Source: an uncultured Gammaproteobacteria bacterium (GTDB taxonomy: Bacteria; Pseudomonadota; Gammaproteobacteria; Pseudomonadales; Pseudohongiellaceae). Taken from it: a DNA stretch of 58,936 nt. Under the pieces are notes generated by a model that did not search any database, was not told the origin of the DNA, and worked only from the letters and a program-made list of their open reading frames with translations. Numbering within the stretch: the first letter of the stretch is position 1; each line of letters opens with the position of its first letter. Location: the NCBI GenBank assembly GCA_913054495.1, contig CAJXIY010000008.1, positions 1-58,936 on the forward strand, in the 5' to 3' direction. This document shows positions 1 through 7,674 of the stretch, in pieces. The position numbers and the translations under genes are program-made.

Positions 1-5
1 CTGGA

Positions 6-380
6 TTAAAGAAAGTTGCTTAACTGGGTTGTAAAGAAAAGCTGGACCACGTCACTCTCTGTGGCTAGTAGCAAATAACTTTGATACGTAGATCCAGACA
101 AATTGGAGGGGAAAGTAAAAACCGGTCCGAGGATTCGATCAGCATCAAATGCGCTGATAGTGTGACCCGCAAGATTCAGCTGGCCATCGGAGATTGCAAA
201 CAATTCAATGTATTGAATGGAGCCGTCGCCGTTGGTGTATATCTCGCTAAAAATCCAATCATGAAAATCTGCGTAAATCGTTGGATTGAATAGAGTTATG
301 CTCTTAACTGTGATTAGGGCTTGCTGAATGTGGACGATCATTCCTGAATGGTTTCTCGAGATCTTCTGTGTGGAGTTCAT
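6..380 (-). CDS. hypothetical protein with lamin-tail-like segment
   Basis: Complete 124-residue ORF with a good ribosome site (AGGAGG, spaced 6 bases before the ATG at 380) and a TAA stop at 6-8. No recognised family can be assigned with confidence. The segment DGSIQYIELF followed by LAGHTI resembles the first strands of lamin-tail-like exported domains. The N-terminus has only a weak hydrophobic stretch (residues 15-31), not a clear signal peptide. The protein stops soon after the recognisable part, so it may be a shortened member of its family or be cut by a frameshift near the window edge, where it cannot be checked. It reads in the same direction as the cupin gene 100 bases upstream and could be the last gene of that transcript. 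Function unknown. Confidence 0.5.
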   Translation of the reverse strand: MNSTQKISRNHSGMIVHIQQALITVKSITLFNPTIYADFHDWIFSEIYTNGDGSIQYIELFAISDGQLNLAGHTISAFDADRILGPVFTFPSNLSGSTYQSYLLLATESDVVQLFFTTQLSNFL

Positions 381-480
381 GCTTTACCTCCTGAGTATTT
401 CACCGCTCATTGCTGTTTATACTCTATCTGTGTGCTTATGAATCGATAAAACGCAACATTGCGTAATCCACGGGGTCCCA

Positions 481-1191
481 TCAACGACCCTCGTTGATCA
501 CCACGGTAGACGCGATTCGCCCTACATTGCGAATCACATAAGCCTCGTTGGGATCGTGCCAGACCCAGTCGGCACGGGCGTCCAGCTCGGCGGTGATGCC
601 GTCACTGCGCTCCACATGAAACAAGCCGTCGGCGACCTGCACTACGAAGCTGGACAGGCTGTGAATCTGCACCGAAGTTTCTTCGCCAGGAGCCAACTCC
701 ACTCGATAAGAACGAAACCAGGCGTTCTCATGCTGCGGCTCACCAGAGAAACCGCTCGGTCTGTCCGCCATGAGGTCGGCGTTACCCGCGCCGGCGTTGA
801 CCAGTGCGATGATTCGAAACAGCCCGGGGCCTGCATTCGAAACTTTATGAGTATGTGGCTGCGAAGCATAGTCGGTGTTGCTGTTCACATCACCGTTGCG
901 GGGGCCGTCACTCATGTTGATATAAGTTAGCAAGATGGCCTGATCATGGATATGCGGCAAGGAGACATCGCCCGGGTTGACCTGCACATCCAACAGATAG
1001 AGGTCGCCGTCGTGATGGACGGTGCGGTGGCGCGGCTCCTGTAACAGATGAACGATGCGCTCTCCGGCAAACTCGTCTTCCTGAGCCAGGCTTGAAAGCG
1101 GCAGCACCGCAGCAAAAAGCAGTATGCCCGCAGCCGCTGACAACATGGATTTAGCCAGGCGGCGCCTGGATGGGGTGTGAATTATTCTCAT
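481..1191 (-). CDS. exported cupin-fold protein
   Basis: A 236-residue protein starting at an ATG preceded by GGGAG at 7 bases. Residues 1-36 form a Sec signal peptide ending in SSLAQ. The mature part has a cupin-like pattern: a histidine cluster around SLPHIHDQ, a second histidine patch (QPHTHKV), and glycine/proline turns (VNPGD, LAPGEE) typical of small beta barrels that bind a metal or a small ligand. Cupins of this kind act as dioxygenases, isomerases or binding proteins, and the substrate cannot be read here. It is the last clear member of a minus-strand run that begins with the cyclase gene at 6932, so a role in the same periplasmic pathway is likely but inferred. Confidence 0.65.
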   Translation of the reverse strand: MRIIHTPSRRRLAKSMLSAAAGILLFAAVLPLSSLAQEDEFAGERIVHLLQEPRHRTVHHDGDLYLLDVQVNPGDVSLPHIHDQAILLTYINMSDGPRNGDVNSNTDYASQPHTHKVSNAGPGLFRIIALVNAGAGNADLMADRPSGFSGEPQHENAWFRSYRVELAPGEETSVQIHSLSSFVVQVADGLFHVERSDGITAELDARADWVWHDPNEAYVIRNVGRIASTVVINEGR

Positions 1192-1264
1192 TAGTATCTC
1201 CCAAGTTTAACAGCCTGAATCAGTTCAAAACTACTCTCTCTACACCCTATCTACCAGCAGGAAC

Positions 1265-1744
1265 TCACTCTTCCGGCTCATTAAAGACTTCCACCATGTA
1301 GTTTTGATAGGGCCCTTCGGCCAGAAAGTTATTAAATATTTCGTGTAATAAATTGACTGCGGTTTTCGCCGCGTCACCGGCATCACCAGGGCTGAACCCA
1401 ATTATCACCGAGAGATTTTGTTGCCGGTTGCGACAATTAAACGCAAAGCGTTCAACATCCAAGCGCCGATGCGATGGAATCGAGGCATCACTGCGCTGGC
1501 TGAGAAAGGTCCTGAATGCCTTGTCCATATCGGAACGAAACGGCACCGCCGGCAGTACATCTTTCAACTCTAGTTCAGGCTTGCTCGAATTGAGTTTCAG
1601 ATGAAAAGGAGAATCCGCCAGCCAACTAAACCGAAAGTCCACAAAGCCGCTCTTGCTTGATGGCACCTGACTAAAATTTTGAAAAATTCCACGGTCGGCG
1701 TAGTTCTGCAACTCGCTGCTTACCGCCTTTACAATCTCCTGCAT
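1265..1744 (-). CDS. hypothetical protein
   Basis: A 159-residue protein with no signal peptide, membrane segment or motif that I recognise. It begins at an ATG with AGAGG upstream, only 14 bases after the stop of the TPP-enzyme gene, and is followed 73 bases later by the cupin gene. This spacing strongly suggests cotranscription. The sequence is of mixed charge with a C-terminal helix (AAKTAVNLLHEIFNNFL) and an acidic tail (FNEPEE). It contains one cysteine. It may be a small accessory protein or chaperone for the neighbouring enzyme, but nothing in it shows this directly. Confidence 0.55.
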   Translation of the reverse strand: MQEIVKAVSSELQNYADRGIFQNFSQVPSSKSGFVDFRFSWLADSPFHLKLNSSKPELELKDVLPAVPFRSDMDKAFRTFLSQRSDASIPSHRRLDVERFAFNCRNRQQNLSVIIGFSPGDAGDAAKTAVNLLHEIFNNFLAEGPYQNYMVEVFNEPEE

Positions 1745-1758
1745 AAGGGGCCTCTACC

Positions 1759-3726
1759 TTACTTGTAGTAAGCCAGGGCGCCCGGGGCAAAATGTCTCGG
1801 CATCGCAGGTGGGTAAGCGTTGGTCCAGAACTCCTTCTTGCCCTGGCAGTTAATCAATGTAGAAATCCCTTCCCGAGCGGCGAGTTCGTAACTGCGTTCG
1901 AGTGCTGGCATAAACTGTTCGGCACTGGTGACATATTCGCCATTGCAGCCCAGCGCCTCGGCAATTTTATCGTAGCGAAGATTTTCCTGAAACAGATACA
2001 TATGCTGGGCCCGCACCGCACCTCTGCCGGCACCGGAGGTCCACACGCCCCAGGCATTATTGTTATACACGATCATGACCGCGGGAATACGGTACTTACC
2101 CAGGGTGTCGAACTCCATGATGGAATAGGCGACACCGGCATCACCGGTAATGCCCACGACTGGCGAGCCCTTAAACGGGGCCTGGGGACCGACACCATTC
2201 TGTACCGCCGCACCGACACCGACCGTGTAACCAATATCGGGTCCAATGGCTCCATACTGATAGGCACCATTACAGATCTGCCCAGGGCGAAAGGCACGCA
2301 GATAACGCCGGGTATAGCGACCGATGCCGTAGCCCCCTGAGACTACCGTTGTCTGTTCCCGGTCCAAGTCATTGTTATAGAGAAAGTCTCCCAACTGCCT
2401 GCCGATGACGGCGGGATGAATAGAGTCGGTGTCGGCGCTGTACTTCAAACCCAGCTTGTAATATTCCTCGCTCTGCTCGTCGAAGGCATGTCTCGCCGCC
2501 GCTAATTCATCTCGCCAGCTACTGCGGCTGCGCGACGGCAGCGCGTCTTCCAATGCCTGCAGGGCCGCATTTTCCGAACTCACAATACCCAGGTCGATGG
2601 GGACATTACGGCCGATGTCGCTGGCATCCGGATCGATCCGGATCCACTTTGCCTCCGGTCCGAAGGCAAACTCACCGATCGATGGCATACAATACTGGCC
2701 CACCAGGATGACCAGATCCGCGCTGCGAATCGCATCAGGCGCGGTACTGGCAGACAGTGCATGACCGTCTGAAAAATGCCCCCGTTGCGGTGCCGACTCC
2801 ACCACCGCGATGTCGTTCTTCTCAGCCACACGCAACAACGCTTCCCAGGCTTTATCGTAGAACACACCGGTACTGGCAACGATCATGGGCCGCTGCGATC
2901 GTTGGATCATATCCACGGCGCGGCTGATGTCGGCCGGATTAGGGTGGGCCTTGGATTCGGTGCGATATCGAGTCTTGTCGTAGTAGTACTGCAACTCGCC
3001 GGGTTCTTCGAAGCGAGCGCGGGATATCTCGCCCGGAAAATCCAGGTGCACGGGCTTGGGCACACCGGTTTTCAGCTGCCTGAAGGCATAGGCTGCGTAC
3101 TCATAGATTCGGTTAGGTGTGATCAGCCGTTTGCCCCATTTCTTCAGGCCATCGGTCTGGGATTGTTGATAGGCGGTCTGAATTCCGTGTTCGCTGTCAT
3201 CTTCACCGATAGTCTTGTTACTAGCGATCACCAGCAGCGGAGAGCGCGCCGCATTGGCTGCGCCGATGTTCATAATCATATTAGTGAAACCTGGCCCCTC
3301 GGTACCAGATGTCGCCGCGATTTCTCCGGTTACCCGAATAAAACCATCTGCTGCGGAGACCATATTGCCCTCACAGCGTCCACCATAACTGGGAATACCC
3401 TCGGCGGCGATGGCATTGATCATGTTGTAGTTGCCGGGACAGCAGAAGAAACCGGCGACGCCTTCATCGTTACAGAATTTGGCAAATACCTCGGCACCGG
3501 TCATGGGAAAATTTGCCGGTTTTGCTGCCTCGGCGAGGGTCCTGGGAATCTCGTCCGGAATGCGAATCTTCGCCTCATTGGAATCCTGCGCCTCACTGTT
3601 TTCACTCTGCAGCATGGCCGCCGCGCCGGCTCCGGCAAGCGCCGTCCCCTTAATGAAATTCCGACGGGAGACTTTGGCCTCCTCCGCGGTGATGTCCGAC
3701 TTCCTCTTCTTATTTTCAGTGGCCAT
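1759..3726 (-). CDS. Tat-signal thiamine-diphosphate enzyme (acetolactate-synthase-like)
   Basis: A 655-residue protein of the TPP-dependent decarboxylase/acetolactate synthase superfamily. The three expected domains are present: an N-terminal pyrimidine-binding domain with the catalytic-type glutamate in GGRCEGNMV and the GTEGPGFTN loop, a central domain, and a C-terminal pyrophosphate domain with GDAG and, about 25 residues later, YNNNAWG (GDG-X-NN motif, second G replaced by A). The family is normally cytosolic, yet residues 20-26 read SRRNFIK followed by an alanine-rich hydrophobic stretch, a textbook Tat signal. The start ATG has GAGGAAA upstream. It follows a cytochrome c gene by 17 bases in an apparent operon with MBL-fold and cyclase hydrolases. 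The reaction could be decarboxylation or oxidation of a 2-oxo acid, carboligation, or C-C cleavage; the sequence does not decide. Periplasmic location with electrons passed to the cytochrome is an inference. Confidence 0.85.
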   Translation of the reverse strand: MATENKKRKSDITAEEAKVSRRNFIKGTALAGAGAAAMLQSENSEAQDSNEAKIRIPDEIPRTLAEAAKPANFPMTGAEVFAKFCNDEGVAGFFCCPGNYNMINAIAAEGIPSYGGRCEGNMVSAADGFIRVTGEIAATSGTEGPGFTNMIMNIGAANAARSPLLVIASNKTIGEDDSEHGIQTAYQQSQTDGLKKWGKRLITPNRIYEYAAYAFRQLKTGVPKPVHLDFPGEISRARFEEPGELQYYYDKTRYRTESKAHPNPADISRAVDMIQRSQRPMIVASTGVFYDKAWEALLRVAEKNDIAVVESAPQRGHFSDGHALSASTAPDAIRSADLVILVGQYCMPSIGEFAFGPEAKWIRIDPDASDIGRNVPIDLGIVSSENAALQALEDALPSRSRSSWRDELAAARHAFDEQSEEYYKLGLKYSADTDSIHPAVIGRQLGDFLYNNDLDREQTTVVSGGYGIGRYTRRYLRAFRPGQICNGAYQYGAIGPDIGYTVGVGAAVQNGVGPQAPFKGSPVVGITGDAGVAYSIMEFDTLGKYRIPAVMIVYNNNAWGVWTSGAGRGAVRAQHMYLFQENLRYDKIAEALGCNGEYVTSAEQFMPALERSYELAAREGISTLINCQGKKEFWTNAYPPAMPRHFAPGALAYYK

Positions 3727-3743
3727 CAGGGTTTCCTCAAGAG

Positions 3744-4154
3744 TTATTTTTGTTGCGGTCGGCTTGCTTGTGGTCCGATATTCAAAACATGGGCAACAAT
3801 CTGCCAGATTACCTCATCACTGAGCTCGGCTTTAAAAGGTGGCATCTCCAGCCCGGCACCAAATTTGATGCTGCTAAAAATATGCAGCGCCGAGCTGCCA
3901 TAGTACCACGAGCCGGGGGCGGTCAAATCCGCCGCAATATAGTCGATATTGGCCAAGGCTCTACCATCGGCGTCGTGACACTGTTGGCAGTTAATTAGAT
4001 AATGACTCTTGCCGACGACCGCCGCGGCCTTGGAAAACGCCATTGGGTCTGCCTCCGACGGCATCTCGGCTCCGTGAAGCGACGACGAAAACAACAGCAG
4101 CGCAGTCCAGACACCGGTAAACCTGATGATTACTCCCCTGCTAATGCCAGGCAT
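3744..4154 (-). CDS. small c-type cytochrome
   Basis: A 136-residue exported monoheme cytochrome c. The N-terminus has a hydrophobic signal segment (residues 8-28, cleavage near HGA-EM). The heme site CQQCH is at residues 56-60, and GLEMPPF near residue 105 supplies the probable distal methionine ligand of a class I cytochrome. The ATG at 4154 lies two bases after the stop of the upstream MBL gene and the stop is 17 bases before the TPP-enzyme gene, so these are surely cotranscribed. It probably accepts electrons from an enzyme of this operon and passes them to the respiratory chain. The partner is inferred from position only. Confidence 0.85.
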   Translation of the reverse strand: MPGISRGVIIRFTGVWTALLLFSSSLHGAEMPSEADPMAFSKAAAVVGKSHYLINCQQCHDADGRALANIDYIAADLTAPGSWYYGSSALHIFSSIKFGAGLEMPPFKAELSDEVIWQIVAHVLNIGPQASRPQQK

Positions 4155-4156
4155 CT

Positions 4157-5773
4157 CTATGGTCCGATCAGTCGGGAAAAATCATCCCAAGATACCGCTT
4201 GCCCATGAATGGGAACAATCGTGTCGACTTCGAGACCGAGTCGCTGCACATGGTCATACAGGCTTCGATTGGCCGCATTGGCGGTGGCGGGCAAGGGCTC
4301 TCCATTTAGAGGCGCATCGAACAGGTCCGCCTCGATGAGTATTTTCTCCCCAGGAAGATAGGCCACCAGCATGCCTTCGACATGGGCCAGGGGATGCACA
4401 TAGGATATTTCCATATTGCGCCGATTGTCGGTAAGTACATAGTTTTCTCGTACGGTCTCGTACTGATAGCCCTCGGCCAGTTCCGTAGGTGGCCACAGAC
4501 TTAACATGTCCGGCTCCAATGTCCTTGGTGCATAATTAAGCAAGTCGCGGGTGTAAAAGTCGTAATTCTTCCAGTGGGTAATGATGGTGGCGCCAATATG
4601 CATATAGGTGCGCAAACCACCGATATGATCATGGTGTTGATGGGTGTTGATCAGGAAACGAACCGGCTTGTCCGGAATCAATTTTACGATTTCATCGAGG
4701 ACTGCAAGATTGCGCCGCTCATTCAGGGGCGCTTCCACCACCGCAATATAGTTATCGAACTCCACGACGACGCTATTATGGGAGCCGCCGCCGAATAGCC
4801 ACACGCCCTCGGCCAGCTCTTCGATATTAATCTGCACGGGAAAACTGGCCCGTCTCACTATGGCTGGCACCGTAACCGGGTCCGAGCACACATTGGCCTG
4901 GATATTCCGCTGCTGCCCACCGTAGGCGTTATGCCCCGCATTGATACTCTGAGTCTGGTAGTTGTCGTCCCAGCCGGTATGGGAGTGCCACACAGTGGGA
5001 AAGCGAATACCATCGCCAAGATCGATATAGCTGTCGTTGCTGAATTCGTGTTCGTAATTGGTGTCACCCAGCACCGGATCAGGCACCCAGGTGTGGATTC
5101 GTTGCAGTAGATTCTGCGCATTGATGGTGGCGTCGACCCGGTATTTTCCCATCACGGTAATGGAAACCACGGCCATTTTTTCGGGATTAACGGTGGCGCC
5201 GTCGCGACCCATCTCCCCCAGTTCCCAACGCCAGCTCGCCCTGGGATTGGCGCCCGGCAACATCGCCGCCTTCAAAAAACCGTGGGGATTGATCCACATA
5301 TCGAGCTGCCAGCGCTGGGCATCATCGCTTGGTGCCGCGATAGCCTCACCATTGACCCCATCCTGGTGCCAGGCGTAATCGCCATTGACCATAAACGACT
5401 GCCGTACTTCTTTTTGAATAGCCGTTCCACCCTTCCAACCCAGGCCGTACTTCCAAGCAGCCGGATTATTACCCGGTTCCCGGTCGAAACGCTCCAGCAT
5501 GGTGCCGGCTCCCCAATTCATCACCCGGGTGTAATTTCGCAACGGTTCACCCCGTGGCCAATCTACCTCGTATCCGTTCAGGCGCTGTTGGCCCACCATG
5601 CCCGCATAAGCACTGCCAGAAATACTGACGCAATCCAGGCGATCGGTACCGATGGCGTCGGCGGCTGCCCGCAACACCGGATAGGGGTCGATAAATCCCG
5701 GCCCCAGCCCTTGCGCGCACAGCTCACTAATAAAAACTGCCAGCAGAGCTACCAGGTGAGATCGATTTGTCAT
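4157..5773 (-). CDS. exported metallo-beta-lactamase-fold hydrolase
   Basis: I place the start at the ATG at 5773, which gives a Sec signal peptide (MTNRSHLVALLAVFISELCA) and a 538-residue protein; a longer reading from 5887 would overlap the cyclase gene and bury the signal. The N-terminal 300 residues are of unknown fold. The C-terminal part has the metallo-beta-lactamase metal motif THQHHDHIGG near residue 375, a later histidine (VHPLAHVEG) and the aspartate strand ILIEADLFD, then a final histidine in VPIHGQ. This arrangement suits a dinuclear metal hydrolase acting on a lactone, thioester or ester. It lies between the cyclase and cytochrome genes in the catabolic run. The cyclase and MBL proteins together could open and cleave a cyclic substrate, which is inference. 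Confidence 0.8.
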   Translation of the reverse strand: MTNRSHLVALLAVFISELCAQGLGPGFIDPYPVLRAAADAIGTDRLDCVSISGSAYAGMVGQQRLNGYEVDWPRGEPLRNYTRVMNWGAGTMLERFDREPGNNPAAWKYGLGWKGGTAIQKEVRQSFMVNGDYAWHQDGVNGEAIAAPSDDAQRWQLDMWINPHGFLKAAMLPGANPRASWRWELGEMGRDGATVNPEKMAVVSITVMGKYRVDATINAQNLLQRIHTWVPDPVLGDTNYEHEFSNDSYIDLGDGIRFPTVWHSHTGWDDNYQTQSINAGHNAYGGQQRNIQANVCSDPVTVPAIVRRASFPVQINIEELAEGVWLFGGGSHNSVVVEFDNYIAVVEAPLNERRNLAVLDEIVKLIPDKPVRFLINTHQHHDHIGGLRTYMHIGATIITHWKNYDFYTRDLLNYAPRTLEPDMLSLWPPTELAEGYQYETVRENYVLTDNRRNMEISYVHPLAHVEGMLVAYLPGEKILIEADLFDAPLNGEPLPATANAANRSLYDHVQRLGLEVDTIVPIHGQAVSWDDFSRLIGP

Positions 5774-5867
5774 AATGCCCCCGAGAAAAGAAGTCTTGGC
5801 TCTTTTCGTCCTGGTGATTGGACTCAGATGCAACGGCTGCAAGAAAAGCGCTCTGACCCTGTGTGCT

Positions 5868-6932
5868 CTAAAACGCTGCCAGGGCATTGAACGGGCTAGC
5901 CGTTCCTCCCTTAATAGGATTGATCTGGATCGCCGTCAAAAATTCCCAGCGCTGCAGACGTGCCGCGGTAGCGGCCACGTCCTTAAGATAGCCGTTATCA
6001 ACGATGGGCAGGCCCAGATTGACTTGGGTGAGCTGATGAATGGGTCGATTAATACCGGCGACGCCAGATGGCTGTACATCATTGACCGCATCGCTGATTA
6101 GCATCGCTACATCTCTTTCGTGCAACCAGGGCAGTACCGAGGCGTGCAATCCAGCGCCTCCCTGCCCGTAGGCCCATGGGCCTTCTGCATCGCGCATCGC
6201 CCATCTGCCGGTGCGAATGAAAAGTGCATCGCCACTGCTGATTTTAACACCGGCAAATTCTTCCCATGCCTCCAGATCGGACACGTAGATGGGCGTGCTC
6301 GGATCCAGCCATTCCACGCCACGCAGCAGCGGCATATCCACCAGCACCCCCCGAGTGACATAGGAAGTGCCCATCTTATCGATGGCCAGATCTTCACATC
6401 CACTCGCGGTCAGATTTTGCGGGTATCCATTGAATATGATGTACTCTCCGTCAATTTCGGTGCGGTAATGGCACAGTGCATCCACATGTGAAAGCATGCC
6501 GTCGTGCAGGGAGAATTGAATCTCATCCAGGGCAAAAGTGGGCTCCCCGGTAACCGGATCGAGCCGGCTCATCCAATGCTTGCTGGGCCCGAAGGCCTGG
6601 CTATCCATGGTTTTCTCATCGGTGACGAAGTGCTGTAGGGTCACGGTCTCACCGACCTGAACCAGGGCTGCTGCCTGGCGGGTTTTTTCCGCTGTAATAA
6701 GATTCAGGGTGCCACGCTGGTCATCTGGTCCCCAGCGGCCCCAGTTGGATAGCTCTTTCTCCCATTGGCTCAGGGTCTCGAGCGTAACCATGACTGAAGG
6801 ATCCTGGGTCGAAGGATGTACCTGAAACTGTTGCGCGGAACTGCTGTTGATTACCAGTACAGCGAGTGCCAGGCCGACTAGTTTAAGGACAAATCGAAGT
6901 TGGGAATTTATTGCTTTAGAGATTACAGTCAT
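5868..6932 (-). CDS. exported cyclase-family (kynurenine formamidase-like) hydrolase
   Basis: A 354-residue member of the cyclase family, metal-dependent amidohydrolases related to kynurenine formamidase. The start ATG has GGAGG nine bases upstream and residues 1-33 form a Sec signal peptide ending SSSAQ. The family motif appears as HDGMLSHVDALCH, keeping the H-X5-H-X-D-X3-H metal-site spacing. The sequence LSNWGRWGPDDQRGTLNL near the N-terminus is nearly the same as in the lipoprotein homologue at 22744-23835. As the first gene of the minus-strand run ending at 481, its promoter should lie in the 6933-7180 region. The substrate is unknown; the family opens amide or lactone-like rings, and the gene context suggests a periplasmic catabolic step. 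Confidence 0.85.
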   Translation of the reverse strand: MTVISKAINSQLRFVLKLVGLALAVLVINSSSAQQFQVHPSTQDPSVMVTLETLSQWEKELSNWGRWGPDDQRGTLNLITAEKTRQAAALVQVGETVTLQHFVTDEKTMDSQAFGPSKHWMSRLDPVTGEPTFALDEIQFSLHDGMLSHVDALCHYRTEIDGEYIIFNGYPQNLTASGCEDLAIDKMGTSYVTRGVLVDMPLLRGVEWLDPSTPIYVSDLEAWEEFAGVKISSGDALFIRTGRWAMRDAEGPWAYGQGGAGLHASVLPWLHERDVAMLISDAVNDVQPSGVAGINRPIHQLTQVNLGLPIVDNGYLKDVAATAARLQRWEFLTAIQINPIKGGTASPFNALAAF

Positions 6933-7184
6933 GGCTCGAGCCTCCAGGGAAATGGAAGGAAGCGCCAGAATAGACCAACCGGGAAGGAACAGATAGTGTT
7001 AACGGGTTGGTTGAAACGAAAACACGTCGGTTGCGGCTGCCGTAGTAGATGAAGAACTATACAAAATCCCTTGGCCTCTCTGGTAAGTTCACAATATATT
7101 AAGTTAAATCAGATAGTTAAACTCAATTAAAATGCGTTAGAACCCCTTCTAGATGATTGTGTCATACGTCTGGGACGCAAACTC

Positions 7185-7283
7185 GGAGCAGGGGGGTTAT
7201 TTTGCCGTTCCGGTGGGCCATCCCTGGCCCGTCCCGCGCTCCGTCCCTGGGCGCTAGTCACGGCAAAACAACCCCCCTACTCC
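7185..7283 (+). repeat. palindromic repeat element, copy 1
   Basis: Two 24-base arms (7185-7208 and 7260-7283) are inverted repeats with two mismatches, and enclose a GC-rich core of about 50 bases. The core, which contains GGTGGGCCATCCCTGGCCC and GGGCGCTAGTCAC, recurs in reverse orientation in the second element. The arms differ from those of copy 2, but each element stays self-complementary. This looks like a non-autonomous or REP/MITE-type intergenic repeat. Confidence 0.75.
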
Positions 7284-7452
7284 AAGCTTGCTCGTGTTCT
7301 TATCTATATCCGAGGCACAAGCCACAGACAAGCAATTGCTCTTACTTTTTGTTTTTCCAAAAATAGCTACAGAGTCAATGACTAACCACTGCTGCGACTT
7401 TACTTCCAAAAGCAATGGGATTTGCGGTTTGAAAAGAACGCTGAATTCGATA

Positions 7453-7562
7453 GGGGATTGGCAAGGGGTGCTGTTTTGTAGTGACTAGCGCCAGGGATGG
7501 ACGCGGGACCGGGCCAGGGATGGCCCACCGGAACGGAAAAACAGTACCCCTTGCTAAGCCCC
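7453..7562 (-). repeat. palindromic repeat element, copy 2 (inverted)
   Basis: The arms 7453-7477 and 7536-7562 are imperfect inverted repeats (GCAAGGGGT on the left, ACCCCTTGC on the right), extended outward by GGGG and CCCC. The core between them is the reverse complement of the core of copy 1 with a few changes. The two copies are separated by about 170 bases and face each other. Confidence 0.75.
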
Positions 7563-7674
7563 GTTATACGCATCAACCACCGACAATTTTCTCTGTATTT
7601 TTGTGGGGATACATCACGGGCGGAGGGATATTGTTTCGTCCCTAAGTCTACATTCAACTCGGGTTACTCGATCA

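Larger units (their letters stand above)
6933..7674 (-). other. long non-coding interval with two palindromic elements
   Basis: This 742-base gap holds no convincing gene. The stretch 6933-7180 is AT-rich near 7080-7130 and probably contains the promoter of the cyclase operon. Most of the rest is occupied by two related hairpin elements listed separately. Short ORFs across them encode only translated repeat sequence. Confidence 0.6.

Noticed and set aside
2776-3903. 375-residue plus-strand ORF over the TPP enzyme gene
   Set aside because: It is a shadow of the minus-strand gene; the TPP enzyme carries family motifs and a ribosome site, this one does not.
5774-5887. Longer start of the MBL-fold gene at 5887
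   Set aside because: It would overlap the cyclase gene and place a signal peptide inside the protein; the ATG at 5773 is better.
7157-7657. Short ORFs across the palindromic elements
   Set aside because: They translate repeat sequence, and no start site or family is evident.
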